DNA of 64,000 nucleotides, taken from the NCBI GenBank assembly GCA_022813625.1, contig JAKLMB010000057.1, positions 1-64,000 on the forward strand, read 5' to 3'. A program made the translations under genes and the position numbers. Under the pieces are notes generated by a model. That model ran no database searches and was not told the origin of the DNA. It saw nothing but the letters and a program-made list of their open reading frames with translations. Shown here in pieces: positions 22,012 through 33,635 of this stretch (position 1 is the first letter of the stretch; each line of letters opens with the position of its first letter). Source of the stretch: Aaosphaeria pasadenensis (Eukaryota; Ascomycota; Dothideomycetes; Pleosporales).

Positions 22012-23151
22012 CTACCAGGGGCATGGAACAATATCGTGATAATTTTTGAATCCTCCTTGCTTCGCTGCCTCAAAAGCTTCTTGGTGTTCGCTGAGACTGT
22101 ATAATGCATGTCCCGCTCCTCCGCGCTGACCAAGCTTAATGAGCCCAGATTCTATCATGCTGATTGTTAATTTGATTCCGCTTCGTTCCACACCTAGCTT
22201 TCCAATAATCATAATAGAATGATGCATTACGAACGCGTAAGGAACGGCGATCGTCCCTGCAGGTGCACCACTGAGAACTACCCTCCCTCTATTCCTCATG
22301 GCGCGAATTGAAGATGCAAAGAATGGGCTTCCTTCCAGCGCACTGGAAGTCCAATCATTGTAAACATCTACGCCTCGTTTTCCTGGAGTGGTAGCAATTA
22401 TGGCTGCCGAATCAGCATCCAAGTCGCTAGTCATGACAACAAATCGAAATCTTTCATGCTTTCCCATTTGCTGCTGCAAGCGTGCTAGGCCAACTCTACT
22501 TCTTCCAATCGCGATGACATTTGCGCCAACTGCTAGCGCAACTTCACACGCGATCCCGCCAAAAGTCCCTGTTGCTGGCCCGATGAGGATCGTTTCCCCG
22601 GGTTGAAGCCGGGCGGCTTCACAAATAGCACCGACACCCATAGCGTAGAAAGAGATCTCATGTAGATCGGCTGGATTATAGCCCAATTCCCCGCAAAGCC
22701 GATGATTATCGAGCAGGAAGGCATTTTCCAGTGGAATCTTTTGGTACTGCTGCAAGGCGCCATCTCTCCACTCTCCCTGCATCAATTTCTTGGCTCGGGG
22801 ATCTTCGCCGCCATGATGACCTTGTATCATGAAAACGCTCTCGTCATCACGGGCAGTAATGAACGCAGAGAAATATATCAGATGACCTGGTTTCAGAGTA
22901 ACGGCGTCGGATCCGACAGCGTGAATGCGACCAATGTGGCTAGGATGTGGCACCAAAGGCAGCGTAAGGTTGAAGACTGGCAAATGACCTTTATGTATGT
23001 CGTCTGCGTAAGGAAAGATCGTTGTATTAAGCACTTCTACGACTACTGACCCTGCAGTAGCCTCTGGGATGGGTAGATTTACAAGTTCAAGTGGAGAGGA
23101 AAAGTTGGAAAGCCAGAGCGCCTGGTTCCCCGGTGTACGTGACATGGCCAT
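22012..23151 (-). CDS. Medium-chain (MDR) alcohol dehydrogenase-like oxidoreductase
   Basis: Intronless gene of 379 residues. The N-terminal half is the GroES-like domain (about residues 10-160), and the Rossmann half starts at the GPATGTFGGIACEVAL segment, a variant of the GxGxxG loop, followed by GANVIAIGRS. The usual catalytic zinc ligands (Cys in the first motif, GHE) are not recognisable: the corresponding place reads VPHPSHIGRIHAVG. It may therefore be a zinc-independent reductase acting on an enone or quinone. It could reduce an unsaturated side chain or ring-cleavage product of the pathway, but no substrate can be named. Confidence 0.82.
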   Translation of the reverse strand: MAMSRTPGNQALWLSNFSSPLELVNLPIPEATAGSVVVEVLNTTIFPYADDIHKGHLPVFNLTLPLVPHPSHIGRIHAVGSDAVTLKPGHLIYFSAFITARDDESVFMIQGHHGGEDPRAKKLMQGEWRDGALQQYQKIPLENAFLLDNHRLCGELGYNPADLHEISFYAMGVGAICEAARLQPGETILIGPATGTFGGIACEVALAVGANVIAIGRSRVGLARLQQQMGKHERFRFVVMTSDLDADSAAIIATTPGKRGVDVYNDWTSSALEGSPFFASSIRAMRNRGRVVLSGAPAGTIAVPYAFVMHHSIMIIGKLGVERSGIKLTISMIESGLIKLGQRGGAGHALYSLSEHQEAFEAAKQGGFKNYHDIVPCPW

Positions 23152-23482
23152 GATAAGATAATTGGCTCAGAATCCAAGACGGAATGTTTCAAACCTTTGA
23201 AACTCCAGAAAGCGCTTCAATCAGGTTAAGATTAACTGGGATATTGTAAAGTCGTGATTAATTGAATGGGTATCCTTCAAGTACTAAGGGTGGCGCTTGT
23301 CAGGTGGATCCTCCCCCACACAAGAGAGCCACCTGCTATCCCCACCCAAAACCAATTTGGTACGCCCAGGACAATTTAGTCGCATCTACCATCGCAACTC
23401 TAACAGCCCCCACTGGATGGAGAATGGGTAGAGTATGGTGGTACAACCTCCAGTATGAGAATGAAGTTGAAAATCATTGGAT
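23152..23482. promoter_or_regulatory. Upstream region of the MDR gene
   Basis: 331 bp with two CCCCAC hexamers (23314-23319, 23340-23345) about 160-190 bp from the MDR start. It also has to hold the 3' end of the regulator gene on the same strand. Confidence 0.4.
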
Positions 23483-26212
23483 TCATAGGCCTATCCCAAG
23501 TTGTTGTGGGAGATTGCAGTCGATGCCTAGAACAGGGACATGGTCATACGGCGCGTGAAATGTTACAACATATGTAGAAATAGGATGGATTTGATTGGGT
23601 ATCACCAATCGACAAAAATCCATCATGAGTGGAGCAGTTGAAGCCCACCCTACATTCTGTGTGCGTTGGGCAGCTGTGCAAGATAGCTGGAACTCATCGT
23701 GTACGATTAGAACGAAGTCTTGAGTGCGTCTAATAAGCTCATCAAACACTTTATCTCCGACAAGCCGCAACAACGCGATCAGGCGAAGATACATCATAGA
23801 GAAGGGGCAATAGTTCAACCATTCGCACTAGCCAAAATCCGGACTAATGGTATAGATCTTCAACTGATCATGTTACTTGTAATATTGAACTGATTCGTAA
23901 CATCTGCGGCGCTTTTCAATCTTCTCGAGACAGCGCATGGCCCTATAACCTGTCATCTGTATGAACGTGTGGGATAGATGTAGTGAGACTTACATTGCCA
24001 GACCGATCCGTCCGAAAGCAGCTCTGCGGACACCAAGAGCGGATTGGATGGGTTGCGAAAATCGTCTGACCCAGGGAAGACATTTGTTTCCAAGATGGCT
24101 TCTTCGATCAGTCGATCAAGAGTCGCAGATTCTTCTGGCGCTAATGACAAGGACTCTCGACCCTTCAGATAATGATTGAGGAGCAATGCTGTATTCAGAT
24201 GTTAGTAAGGTATGTTCAACAGCTGTGTTTGCTGTCGGGGAGTGAAAGTACCAGCCTCGTAACATGCTGTTGCGCAGATTGGACCAAAATGATGAGCGGC
24301 AGTCCTCTGTATATAAACCACGCCTGCTTGGCAATCCGAATACATAGACTTTGCTGCGCGTAGTAAGGCAGTGTTTAATCTGGGATCCTTGCGTTCCCCT
24401 ACTTCATTCCCTGCTTCTGAGACAGCGTAACGGACACCGGTAGGATTGTCGAGGAGTTCTTTTGTTTCCTTCAAGGTGTTGCTCCCGTATAAATGATAAA
24501 ACATCGAGTTCAACAGTGCTGTGCCGGATATCAGAAGCGGGCTACATGTCGAAAATGTGGGGTCACCATCGCTCATGTCTTCTATCAGAATGCTGTCGAG
24601 AATCTGTGCGCCATTGTCAATTTTGCTCGCTGGGTCCAACTGTATAGTCAACCGGTCTGAGCATGCAAATGATTCTAAGGAGCACACGCGCCATAGGATG
24701 GAAGAAACGATAGTCACGAATCCCAGCTCGCTCATAGGCGTAGCCGGTTTCTGGCCGGCTAAGACACAGTCCAAGACCTGAATGCTATCGGGCTGTTGAC
24801 ATTGAAACTTCCAAGTTCCTTTAGTCTCGTTCCAAATGATTTCATCTGACGGCAGGGGAAATGATGCATCAAACAACGTAGTGGTGAAGCATTGGTCCTT
24901 GGAAGTTGATGCGAGCACCGCACCGATTTCGATGGTTGTAGCGATGGATCTGGATCATGCGTTTAAGCAGACACACATTGTAGAGTGGCAGGAGTAGGTA
25001 CCTGACTATGGTCTCTTGCTGAACCCATTGCTCGTATGATGGTTCATGGAGCGTACTAATATTCTTTAGTGCTTGCCGGGCAAGCTGACAGAACATAGTT
25101 AGCATTAGAATATGTAGTCGCAAAAGTTCAAGTACAGACCTCTATAGTGTGCGAGAATGTGATTGCTGCTCGTCTTCGGGTGTACGAATGTCCGCCATAG
25201 GCAGAAAAGTAGGTCATGAGTAGATAAGTCTGCAGTTTCCATATATCGAAGGTGTCGTGATCACTATCAGGTTCTGCGCTGTCAATCTTCACAAAAGTCA
25301 GCAATGGCTTCGGAATCAATGAAAGAAGGTGTTACCTGCAACATTAGTTGTTGAGCAGTAGCATGTAATGTAGTAGCTGCGACTCGTTCGCAGCGATACA
25401 AGGCACCGCAGGCCATGATCTCCAAAAGCAGAGGTGCTAACATCCGTTAAATACGAATAAAAAAGCATCGAGGGGGTTGGCAGCGTACAGGCAGTTGAAG
25501 CAATAGAAAATGTGGGTAAGTGTACAATGGGTAGATGCGAGGCCATATGTTTGAAGAAGGCATTGACAAACCGATGGGTAGCAATCCTTGAGGGGAATTT
25601 TAAGGGGGAAGTCTGGTGGATACCATAATAATGGAAGTTTGCAGTTGCCTGTGCGTAGTCATCATCTCGAGGAAATGAATTGCGAGATTCAGTATGATGG
25701 TCAATGGATGGTGGAGTTAGAGGCGCCAGTATTGAATTAATCAAGGCAGCCTCTGGAAGCGTAGATGCCGAGAAATCAAAAAGATCGAAGTCGATGGGAC
25801 ATTCGAGAGGCACGATGTCCATACCATCGATATGTCCGAAGTCAGCTAAATCGCTCTCTTCCCGTTGGCTAAGCCCAGGAGACAGATGGTCAGGGTTACT
25901 GCTGGTGCTACTGTTCGAGGAGCTGGACGAGATGTACTCGCGTGCAGGCCGTGGTATTGGCAATTGCTCTGTTGGGGCAGGCGGTGGATGGGTTGGCCGT
26001 GTCGTTTCCTCTGAAGCCTGATTTGCTATCGGTTTCACGCCCGGATGAAAGTTTCGAGTATGTCGGACGATGACATCTTTGCGTGTCGAGGCAACGTTGC
26101 AGTAGGCACACGTGTAGGGCTTTTCGGCACGATGCGTCCGCTGGTGACGTCGGAGATGCGCGGACCGGGTGAATACTGCCTGGCATTGGGGACAGGAGAA
26201 GCATGCAGCCAT
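23483..26212 (-). CDS. C2H2 zinc-finger regulator with fungal transcription-factor domain
   Basis: Two N-terminal C2H2 fingers (CPQCQAVFTRSAHLRRHQRTH-like, residues ~7-28, and CAYCNVAS to HTRNFH, ~35-56) precede a Ser/Pro-rich linker and a fungal-specific regulatory domain. Exons: 26212-25489, 25436-25336, 25286-25140, 25084-25002, 24949-24252, 24188-23994, 23949-23873; this gives 674 residues with a stop at 23873. A further coding-like block (23827-23483; CEWLNYCPFSMMYLRLI start) looks like the usual C-terminal end of such regulators and is in the same frame, but is separated by two stops. Joining it needs a weak GTTCAA donor. So the gene either ends early, uses an odd intron, or is damaged. 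It lies inside the aromatic cluster and is its probable pathway-specific regulator. Confidence 0.85.
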
Positions 26213-26861
26213 GAGGAAGACACTTGAATGGAACAGCCGTGCAGTATCGGTGTCAGGGGGAACATAGATACGAATTAGCAGCGGAAATTGGAATGATCTC
26301 TATAGAATCAAGAATGTATTCATTTTTGGTTGTCGGAACAAATCTGCGGGGAAGCCAGTCCCTGTGAATCATGAACCCAACTTCCCCGGCTACGATCAGG
26401 TTCTGGCCCAGAGAACGGACACTATTCGGCAAGTGTTGAATACATGCTAGGCACTCCACAAAAGCAATCGGGCGCTGCTAGTGCTTGTATTACCGTGAAC
26501 TCAGTATCCTTTGGTCCAATGATGATCTAGCAAACAGCCAGCAATACACACGACGATTATGTCTTGTACCACACGTATCCGAGAGATGTCACAGCGGTAC
26601 CCCCCAAGGATTCTCCACGGATGTCATTTCAGCCCGTATCCGTGGCCATTCCGCTAGAGCCGGATCGGTTAACTAGAACTTACAAGTAGAAAAGCAATCG
26701 ATTTGATTAGCAGCCTTGATAATTGGCCAGGCCAATACACATATATACTGGTATCACTTTCTGTTGTACGTACCCAGTCCAATCCAATTGGATTCTTAAA
26801 ACTCTGGCTTAATCTACAGAGGTAGTTAGCAAAAACTCGACATAAAGGTAAGGGCGCAGGC

Positions 26862-26882
26862 ACGTGATTCAGAGTTCACGTG
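26862..26882. promoter_or_regulatory. Paired CACGTGA elements
   Basis: Two copies of CACGTGA in direct orientation are 15 bp apart, each containing the palindromic E-box CACGTG. They lie between the regulator and the transporter. The motif is a known bHLH site in fungi; occupancy here is inference. Confidence 0.45.
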
Positions 26883-27026
26883 ATCTCTAAGACTTAATGT
26901 CTTAAGTGCTTATTTGAGAAGAAGATCAGATTTACCCCATCCTTTGGATCCCTTTTTCAGACATTCTCAAGGGCTTCGGAAGGAAGAAGCAGTTAACAGT
27001 AAAAAAAAGGAGTATTCAACTTTCAC

Positions 27027-27236
27027 ATGATATGCCTGGGCCTGGGAAACGCAACTTTGCTAGTGGTATTGGCCGTCTTGGTGTGTTTGGTTGTCACGAC
27101 GAATGGAGAATGTAATAGCTCAGATGCGAGGAAAATGAGAATTTATGCCCACCAGGGCGAGTTTCTATTATGGTACTACAGCCATTTTCTTTCGCCTCGG
27201 AGGCCGTTTGGCCCATTCAGATTTCAACTGGCATAG
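27027..27236 (+). CDS. Doubtful small ORF with signal-like N-terminus
   Basis: A 69-residue frame whose first ~27 residues form a strongly hydrophobic signal-like segment (ATLLVVLAVLVCLVVTTNG) followed by a short polar tail. No family is recognised, and the length is near what chance allows. It could be a small secreted protein or part of the transporter's leader region. Confidence 0.2.
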   Translation: MICLGLGNATLLVVLAVLVCLVVTTNGECNSSDARKMRIYAHQGEFLLWYYSHFLSPRRPFGPFRFQLA

Positions 27237-27600
27237 CATACAGAACACAATGGTTGAAGAACATTTGTCGGGCCTGATCATAGCATTCGGGCTGGCGGCA
27301 AAGCTGAGAAATAGGCAAAAGGGCGTGCCCAAAAAATTAGTTAATATAGAGTTATTGGAATTGAAATATTTACGGGTGGTAGAGAAGTCATCAGAGTGCT
27401 GATGTCTGATAGTTAACCGTCGTTGATGGTTGCCACCGCGCCAGATGAGCTAGTAAAACAAATCTGGGGATCGCTCCAGCCGCGCCATCGTGCTCCCCAC
27501 CCTTAGTTTCTTTTCGGACAATTATATGTACCCACAATTAATGCTCAAGGTCTGCTCTGATTAATAACAGAATATCACCAGACGTGCCCGGCTAATTATT

Positions 27601-29643
27601 ATGGAATCTTCATCGAATCCGTGCGATAAAAATGCGAATGCTCCTGCGTTGTCCAACAACAACAAAGACAAAGCGTGCTCGACAGAACACCGAGAACATA
27701 TCCCAGGTTCTGACCAACCAGACCAAGCAGATGTCCAAAATGAGCCTGAACTACATTGGCGAACCTATTGCGCGCTGTTTGCTCTTATCATAACCAACTA
27801 TGTTGCCGTTATTTCGCTTCAGGCACCCCCAGCAGTAGTAAGTAGCGGCGATTCCGACAGCCATACAAATATCTTATACTTACTCTCTCCGTTCTTTGTA
27901 TAGTTAAATTATATTGGCTCCTCTTTGGGATCGACCGAGCACCAAGCCTGGATCATCAATGCCCCCAACCTCGTATGCGCTGCAGTAGGCCCAATCTTAT
28001 CATCTGCGTCCGATATTTTCCAGGCAAGAAAGCACATATTGCTTGGTGGATGTGCAATGGGTGTTATAGGCTGTGCTATCGTTCCGGGCTCAAAGGATAT
28101 CTACAGAGTCATCGCAGGCCAGACTATCGTTGGCTTTGGCTATGCAACTACGCCACTCCTTTATGCTATCCCCAGTGAAATTCTCCCTAAGAAATGGAGG
28201 CCGAGTAAGTTCTACACTCTTTTTGAAGGCTACTTCGCTTACACACTTTATTTAGTTGCACAGGCCATTGTCAACGTTGCAGCAGCTATTGCTTCGATTA
28301 CAGGTCCGTTAGCTATTGGTGCATTGACGAGGCGAGATATGATTAACGGTTGGCGAAGATTTTGGGTAAGTACAGGACCAGCAACATGAATGAATGAAAG
28401 CTATAGCTCGTTTAACATGGCAATAGTGGATTGAGATGGCTATGTGGGCAGCGTCCCTACTCTCTCTATTGTTTGGGTACAACCCACCTCGCAGGGAAAC
28501 AGCTTACGGATCGCTTCTTTGGTATCAGAAGCTCGCAAAGCTTGATATTCCGGGCTCGATCCTCCTCACTGCATCATCAACCCTACTGCTTGTTGGCCTT
28601 GGACTTGGTGGTTCGAACTCAAGCTGGACTAGTGCTCGCACACTATCTACTCTTATCATTGGTGGCGTGCTTGGAGTGATTTTCGGTTTCTATGAATGGA
28701 AAGGCACGACTACAGGCATTTTGCATCACGAGCTGTTCCTTCCCGGCAAGGATAATGGACGGACTTTTGCCTTGTGTATTGCACTTTTCGGTGTTGAGGC
28801 CATTCTGATTGTCAGCTTTATTGTATTCTACCCCCTTCTGTGAGTTTTCTCTGTGCTAGTGGCACCATGCATGATGCACGTTGCTCACCCAGACCTAGGA
28901 CGCAAGCACTATACGAGACGGATGTTTTCCGACTAGTGGCACGTTCGATGCCTTACTGGGTCGCTGCAGCTTTTGGCGCACCATTCTGGGGATATCTAAG
29001 CACTCGATTTCGGACCATCAAATGGCCCATGATCTGTGGTTTCATTATCTGGGGCGTGGGTACTATCGGCCTGGCAACTCTCCAGCCCAGACATGATTTC
29101 AACGCCATGGCCTTCGCAGCCGTTTCGGGATTCGGGTTTGGTGCTCCGCTCGTCATGATCGTAACTGGAGTGCAACTCTCTGTTCCACACCACTTGATCG
29201 CGACCGCGACGTCCGTGGCCACGTCGTCGCGCGCACTGTGCAACACCACCTTTACTTCTATCTACGTCGCTATTCTTACCTCGAGGCTATCCACTTCTCT
29301 TCCGCGCCATGTGCCCCCTGCAATCATTCTCGCGGGTCTTCCCATAGACTCCGTTGCAGGTTTCATGGCGGCTTTGGCCAGTGGCCAGCTGTCGGCCCTA
29401 ACGTCTCTGCCGGGAGTCACTCCCGCTGTTATTGAAGCAGGAGTTGCTGCATACAAGCAGGCCTATGCTGATTCTATACGCGTACTGTACATCATAACAG
29501 CTGCGATAACAGCAGTAGCGACAATTGCTGCGGTATTCATCAGCAACATGAGAGAACGCATGACTAACCGCATTGATGCTCCAGTTGAAGAAGTACTTTC
29601 GAAGGGGACGACGCATTGTGAAACTGGGCTTGAGAAAAGCTAA
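27601..29643 (+). CDS. MFS transporter, TRI12/siderophore-iron type
   Basis: Five exons (27601-27837, 27904-28204, 28256-28365, 28427-28839, 28899-29643) give 601 residues. After a polar N-terminal ~50 residues the protein has about 14 hydrophobic segments. The LHWRTYCALFALIITNYVAV start, NAPNLVCAAVGPILSSASD, the GFGYATTPLLYAIPSEILP stretch and WRRFWWIEMAMW are typical of the trichothecene-efflux-pump-like (TRI12) family of the plasma membrane. In this context it may export a toxic phytoalexin or import the aromatic substrate; direction cannot be read from sequence. It closes the right end of the aromatic cluster. Confidence 0.9.
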
Positions 29644-30774
29644 GTCTATTTGACTTCGCTACATTGTAATAGGATAAGCTCAGAGTAGTGTTTGGTTTCT
29701 AGGCCCAGCAACTAATCTAAACTTCGACAAGGGTGTATCATATCAATATGTCTAATGCGGGAACTGCAACTTGACTGTTCAAGCCCGTTTTGAAACGTAG
29801 GATCACAAACAGACATATTATAATGTTTTCTCTAACATTTGGATTCTTAGAAGTGCCCTAGCTGTAATTGATACTTGACCTTTAAGTGGTTACTGCCTTG
29901 AAGAATCAGCATGATCCTGAGTCAAACTTTGAAATTCTTCTGCCAGCACTTATTCTCCCTCAGCCTCCCTCTCTCTTATCGCATAATCTGATTCCGCTAC
30001 AAATATGTGTGGTAGCAGTATGATGCCGAGGAATTAGGTAAAGAAGCACGAATACAGTAAATACGCATATACTAACAATCGATCAATTCACTACTCCTGT
30101 ACTATAGCCCTGCCGACAGTTCTCATGAATTCAAAACCCCGTCGCAGGGCAGTGGGGGTTCTGTAAACCTCAATCTGTAGTCTTGATCACACCTCTGCGG
30201 AGAGCAAATATGCAATAGACACGTTTCTCCTCGGTACTAAGCCGCCTTCTTCATGGGGAATATATTTTGGAAAAGCCTCCTTGACCTGCTGCAATGTCGC
30301 CCAGATAATCTGTCCATCGGGATCATACGTCCTTATCTTGTTGAAATTGCTTGCATTCAGACTGTAATAGAGCATAGGATGTTCCGAAAAGCTTACATTG
30401 GCACTGATCGAAGCCGCAACTTGCAACAGCGGATCCGTAACAAAAGCATATCCCACGGCAGCACCAGACTGTACGCACCAGTTAAGAATGAATAGTGAGC
30501 GACGGTACCGACGTTAGCTTGTGCGCCCTCCCACCCTGCCATTTGGGATGTCTTTTGTGGGCAAGAGATACGACAAGCCCATTGTCATCAGGGCGATGTC
30601 AGCATACGAGGCACACTTCCCTAAAAGACAAGTGCCGCCCAAGCTTGATTGATACATAATTCCAGACAGTATGAGACTTAGACAATTGAATAAAAGACTA
30701 TACAGGTCAACGCCTTGTGAGCCAGTCTTTGGCTCGTATTTAAGTCGCTATGGCATAATAGTATAAATTGCATC
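29644..30774. other. Intergenic with a gene fragment
   Basis: 1.13 kb between the MFS transporter and the GH3 gene (convergent ends). It contains an unrecognised coding-like fragment (30187-30553, listed separately). The rest is AT-rich and shows nothing. Confidence 0.45.
30187..30553 (-). pseudogene. Coding-like fragment of unknown family
   Basis: A frame of about 95 codons ending at 30187 (DPDGQIIWATLQQVKEAF and PKYIPHEEGGLVPRRN inside) reads like real protein. A good CAG acceptor near 30463 lets it join an upstream piece with the segment QMAGWEGAQAN (about 30510-30553). Upstream of this I find no continuing exon. It may be the 3' remnant of a broken gene or a small unannotated gene on the same strand as the GH3 enzyme. 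I do not recognise the family. Confidence 0.25.
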
Positions 30775-33635
30775 TTAAACAGAAGCCATTGTGACGTTTC
30801 CTCCAGCATTGGCATTCCACAAAGCGTCCCATCCACCGTTGTCCAACATAGCAAATGTGTACAAGCCCTTCTCTACAGTCCATTGATACTTCCTGTCCAG
30901 TAGCCGTAAGTAACGCCCGACGTCTAGCTCCATCCGCGCTGTGATAGTCTGCCCTGGATCAATGTAAACCCGTTCGAATGCGACGAGCTGTTTCAACGGT
31001 TGGGAGATCTGCGATACTCTCTGTAGTAGATAAATCTGCGCGACATACGAACCCGACACAGATCCAACGTTCCTGATGTCCGCTTCAAAGACGATGGTAT
31101 CTTCTACAGTAAAGTTATTTGTTCCTCGCAGGGTAGCGGCGCGGTAATTCGACACGTTGAAAGTCGTGTACGAAAGTCCATGTCCAAATGGATAAATTGG
31201 AAAAGACCCCATATCTAGATACCACTTCTTCTTCGCGGTCTGTTTGTAGTTGTAATAATCCGGAAGCGCTCCTTCGTGAATGGGCACGGAGACCGGAATT
31301 CGACCACCGGGATTCACCTTCCCGAACAGAACATCCGCAATCGCCTGCCCGCCGCTCTGTCCTGGGAAATTGGCGCTTATGACGGCAGCAGCTCGAGAAT
31401 AGAATTCGGGAATCGCAAACGGCCGTCCACCCTGTAGCAATAATACGACAGGCTTGTTCAGGGCGAAGATTGCCTCTGCGAGTAGAGTCTGATTTGCGGG
31501 AAGGCTCAACGTCGCACGATCACCGCTTTCGCCGTCACTATTCCATGCTGCGCCCAATGTGAGGATTATAATATCGGCATCTTTTGCAACGGCGACGCTC
31601 TTCTCAATAGGCGACTTCCGGTCCACCAAGTTCCAGAAAAGAAGGACCTGCGAGTTAAGCATCCCTACGTTCTCTATCTTTTGATACGTATTCCAGGTCT
31701 GGTATTCGAGACGAATGTGATGTTTAGTACCGGTTTTGAATGTGATTGGGTTTGAACCAGGAGGAGGAAGGGTACTGTTTACTAAACTGTAGGCTCGGTC
31801 GGGGATGTTGGACATGATGTTACCCTCGAATGTTGATGGGATGTCGACATGCAGATTTCCGTCAACATATACTTTGGCAGTGGTATTGGGGCCAAGAGCT
31901 ACACCCAGCCAGCCTTCAACATCAATATCAACAGCTGGATCTAACTCTCCTTCCCATATAGCACTAAAATTGTTCGAGGGAAGGCCAGGAGGCGGGTACA
32001 GGCCCCAAGTACCAACTGGCGTTTCTAACTTCTGGACCAAAGGGTGACTGAAATTGGAGTGTGCGAAGTAGGTAACATGTAGGCCTCCAGGGGTTCCATT
32101 TGATGATAGATGCGATGATGGAATAGGGTAGTGTGCGTTGTATAGCCAAGTGTTTGCACCCACGCTTGATGTGAGTTTCGTACTTGTGTTCCCCAAATGA
32201 TTCAATATGCCATCTCTTAGCGTCGTAGAATTTGCAACAGGATACATTCCATAGGTTCCAGAGTAGTCGCCATAGTTTAAAATATCCCCAAAGGGTCCAA
32301 TCAATGCAATTGACTTCGGAGCATTACCCGTTGCTTGAAGTGGTAACGTTTCGTTCCCGTTCTCTAGCAGCACTATGGATTTCTGGGCTGCTTCTAAGGT
32401 TAGAGGTATATGATCCTTAACGAGCTGATAAGGGTCAATCTCATCCGCAATGTAAGGCTCTTCAAACAATCCGGCGTCGTACTTTATACCCAGTACGCGT
32501 CGAACCTTACCCCAAAGCAACTCCTCGGATATTGTCTCATTGGAGAGCAACCCATGTGTCACATTAAGAAGAGTAGAGAGTGGATAGTCGTAGTATTGAA
32601 CCATTCCTCCAGCATTGTAATACTGTGCAATGGCATCTGCTGGCGAGCTGGCAACTTTATGCCCAACTTGCAGCTGCTTCATGCCTTTGATCATCAGCAA
32701 GATTCTGAATTGAGACTGGAGCAGATCTTACCAGTGTCATCAGCTGTCACAAAACCACTGAAACCCCATTGTTTCAGCTGCTCATACAACATGGGATTCA
32801 CATGACTCGGAATGTCGTCCAGTTCATGATACGCCATCATCACTCCCCCCACGCCACCCAAATCCATAACGCTCTTGAATGGGAGCAAATGCTCTTCCAG
32901 CACCTCACGATTGCCATGCCCCATATACGGTGAGCCGTTGCTCCCACCTTGAGGCGAACCATGGGCTGCAAAATGCTTCATCACAGGCACAATAGCGTCT
33001 GGCCGATCCCAAGACCCATTCTTCGATAAACCGGACGAGAAAGCAACACCCATTTTCGATGTCAAGATTTTGTCCTCACCCCACGCCTCTTGACATCGGC
33101 CCCAACGAGGATCTTTGCAAAGATCGAGCACTGGTGCCAGGCAAGCGTGAACACCAATACTTCTCGCCTCTGCACCGATAGCCCGTCCAACACGATCTAC
33201 CAACCCAGTATCCCAACTCGATGCCAAAGCGAGCGCTTGGGGAAAAACGCTCTGGTTGAAGCTCGCCACGCCGTGGAGACACTCACCCCAATGCAAGAAT
33301 GGTATTTTCGTATTCGACTTCTCAATGTTCAAGCGCTGCAATCCATTGTAGTACGATCTGTTGAGGGGGTACCAATCATGCACATGTCCTACAGCAGCAC
33401 CGGGCGTAAACCGCAATTCAAAGTCGTAAAGTGAGTTATCAGAGTTCGGCCCAATGATGTTATCGGCAAATGTGAGATGCAATTGCTGAACAAGGTCAGG
33501 GATATCCATTTTTGCGATTAAATTGTCGAGGAACGCTTCTTTCGCCTCCGCCCGCCGTGAATTGCGTGACAGACCATGTTGGGGTGCGGCAGTCGCTTGC
33601 AAAGAAATGCTCAGTAACAATAATAATGACAGCAT
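30775..33635 (-). CDS. Secreted glycoside hydrolase family 3 beta-glycosidase
   Basis: Two exons (33635-32732, 32684-30775) give 937 residues. The chosen start is followed by a signal peptide (MLSLLLLLSISLQATA, cleavage before APQ), so the enzyme is extracellular. GH3 features: DPRWGRCQEAWGED, the KHFAAHGSPQGG segment, and the nucleophile loop GFVTADDTG restored across the intron. These are followed by the alpha/beta sandwich domain (GGRPFAIPEFYSRAAAVI, FPGQSGGQAIADVLFG) and a C-terminal fibronectin-III-like domain (SGSYVAQIYLL). Substrate class (beta-glucosidase or beta-xylosidase) is open. Beside the aromatic cluster it could release the aglycone of stilbene or flavonoid glucosides outside the cell. 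Confidence 0.9.

Larger units (their letters stand above)
26213..27600. other. Divergent intergenic region: regulator / MFS transporter
   Basis: 1.39 kb. A pair of CACGTGA elements sits near 26862-26882, the E-box core bound by bHLH proteins. CCCCAC lies at 27495-27500, about 100 bp before the transporter start. A 69-residue frame at 27027-27236 is listed separately. Nothing else is supported. Confidence 0.45.
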
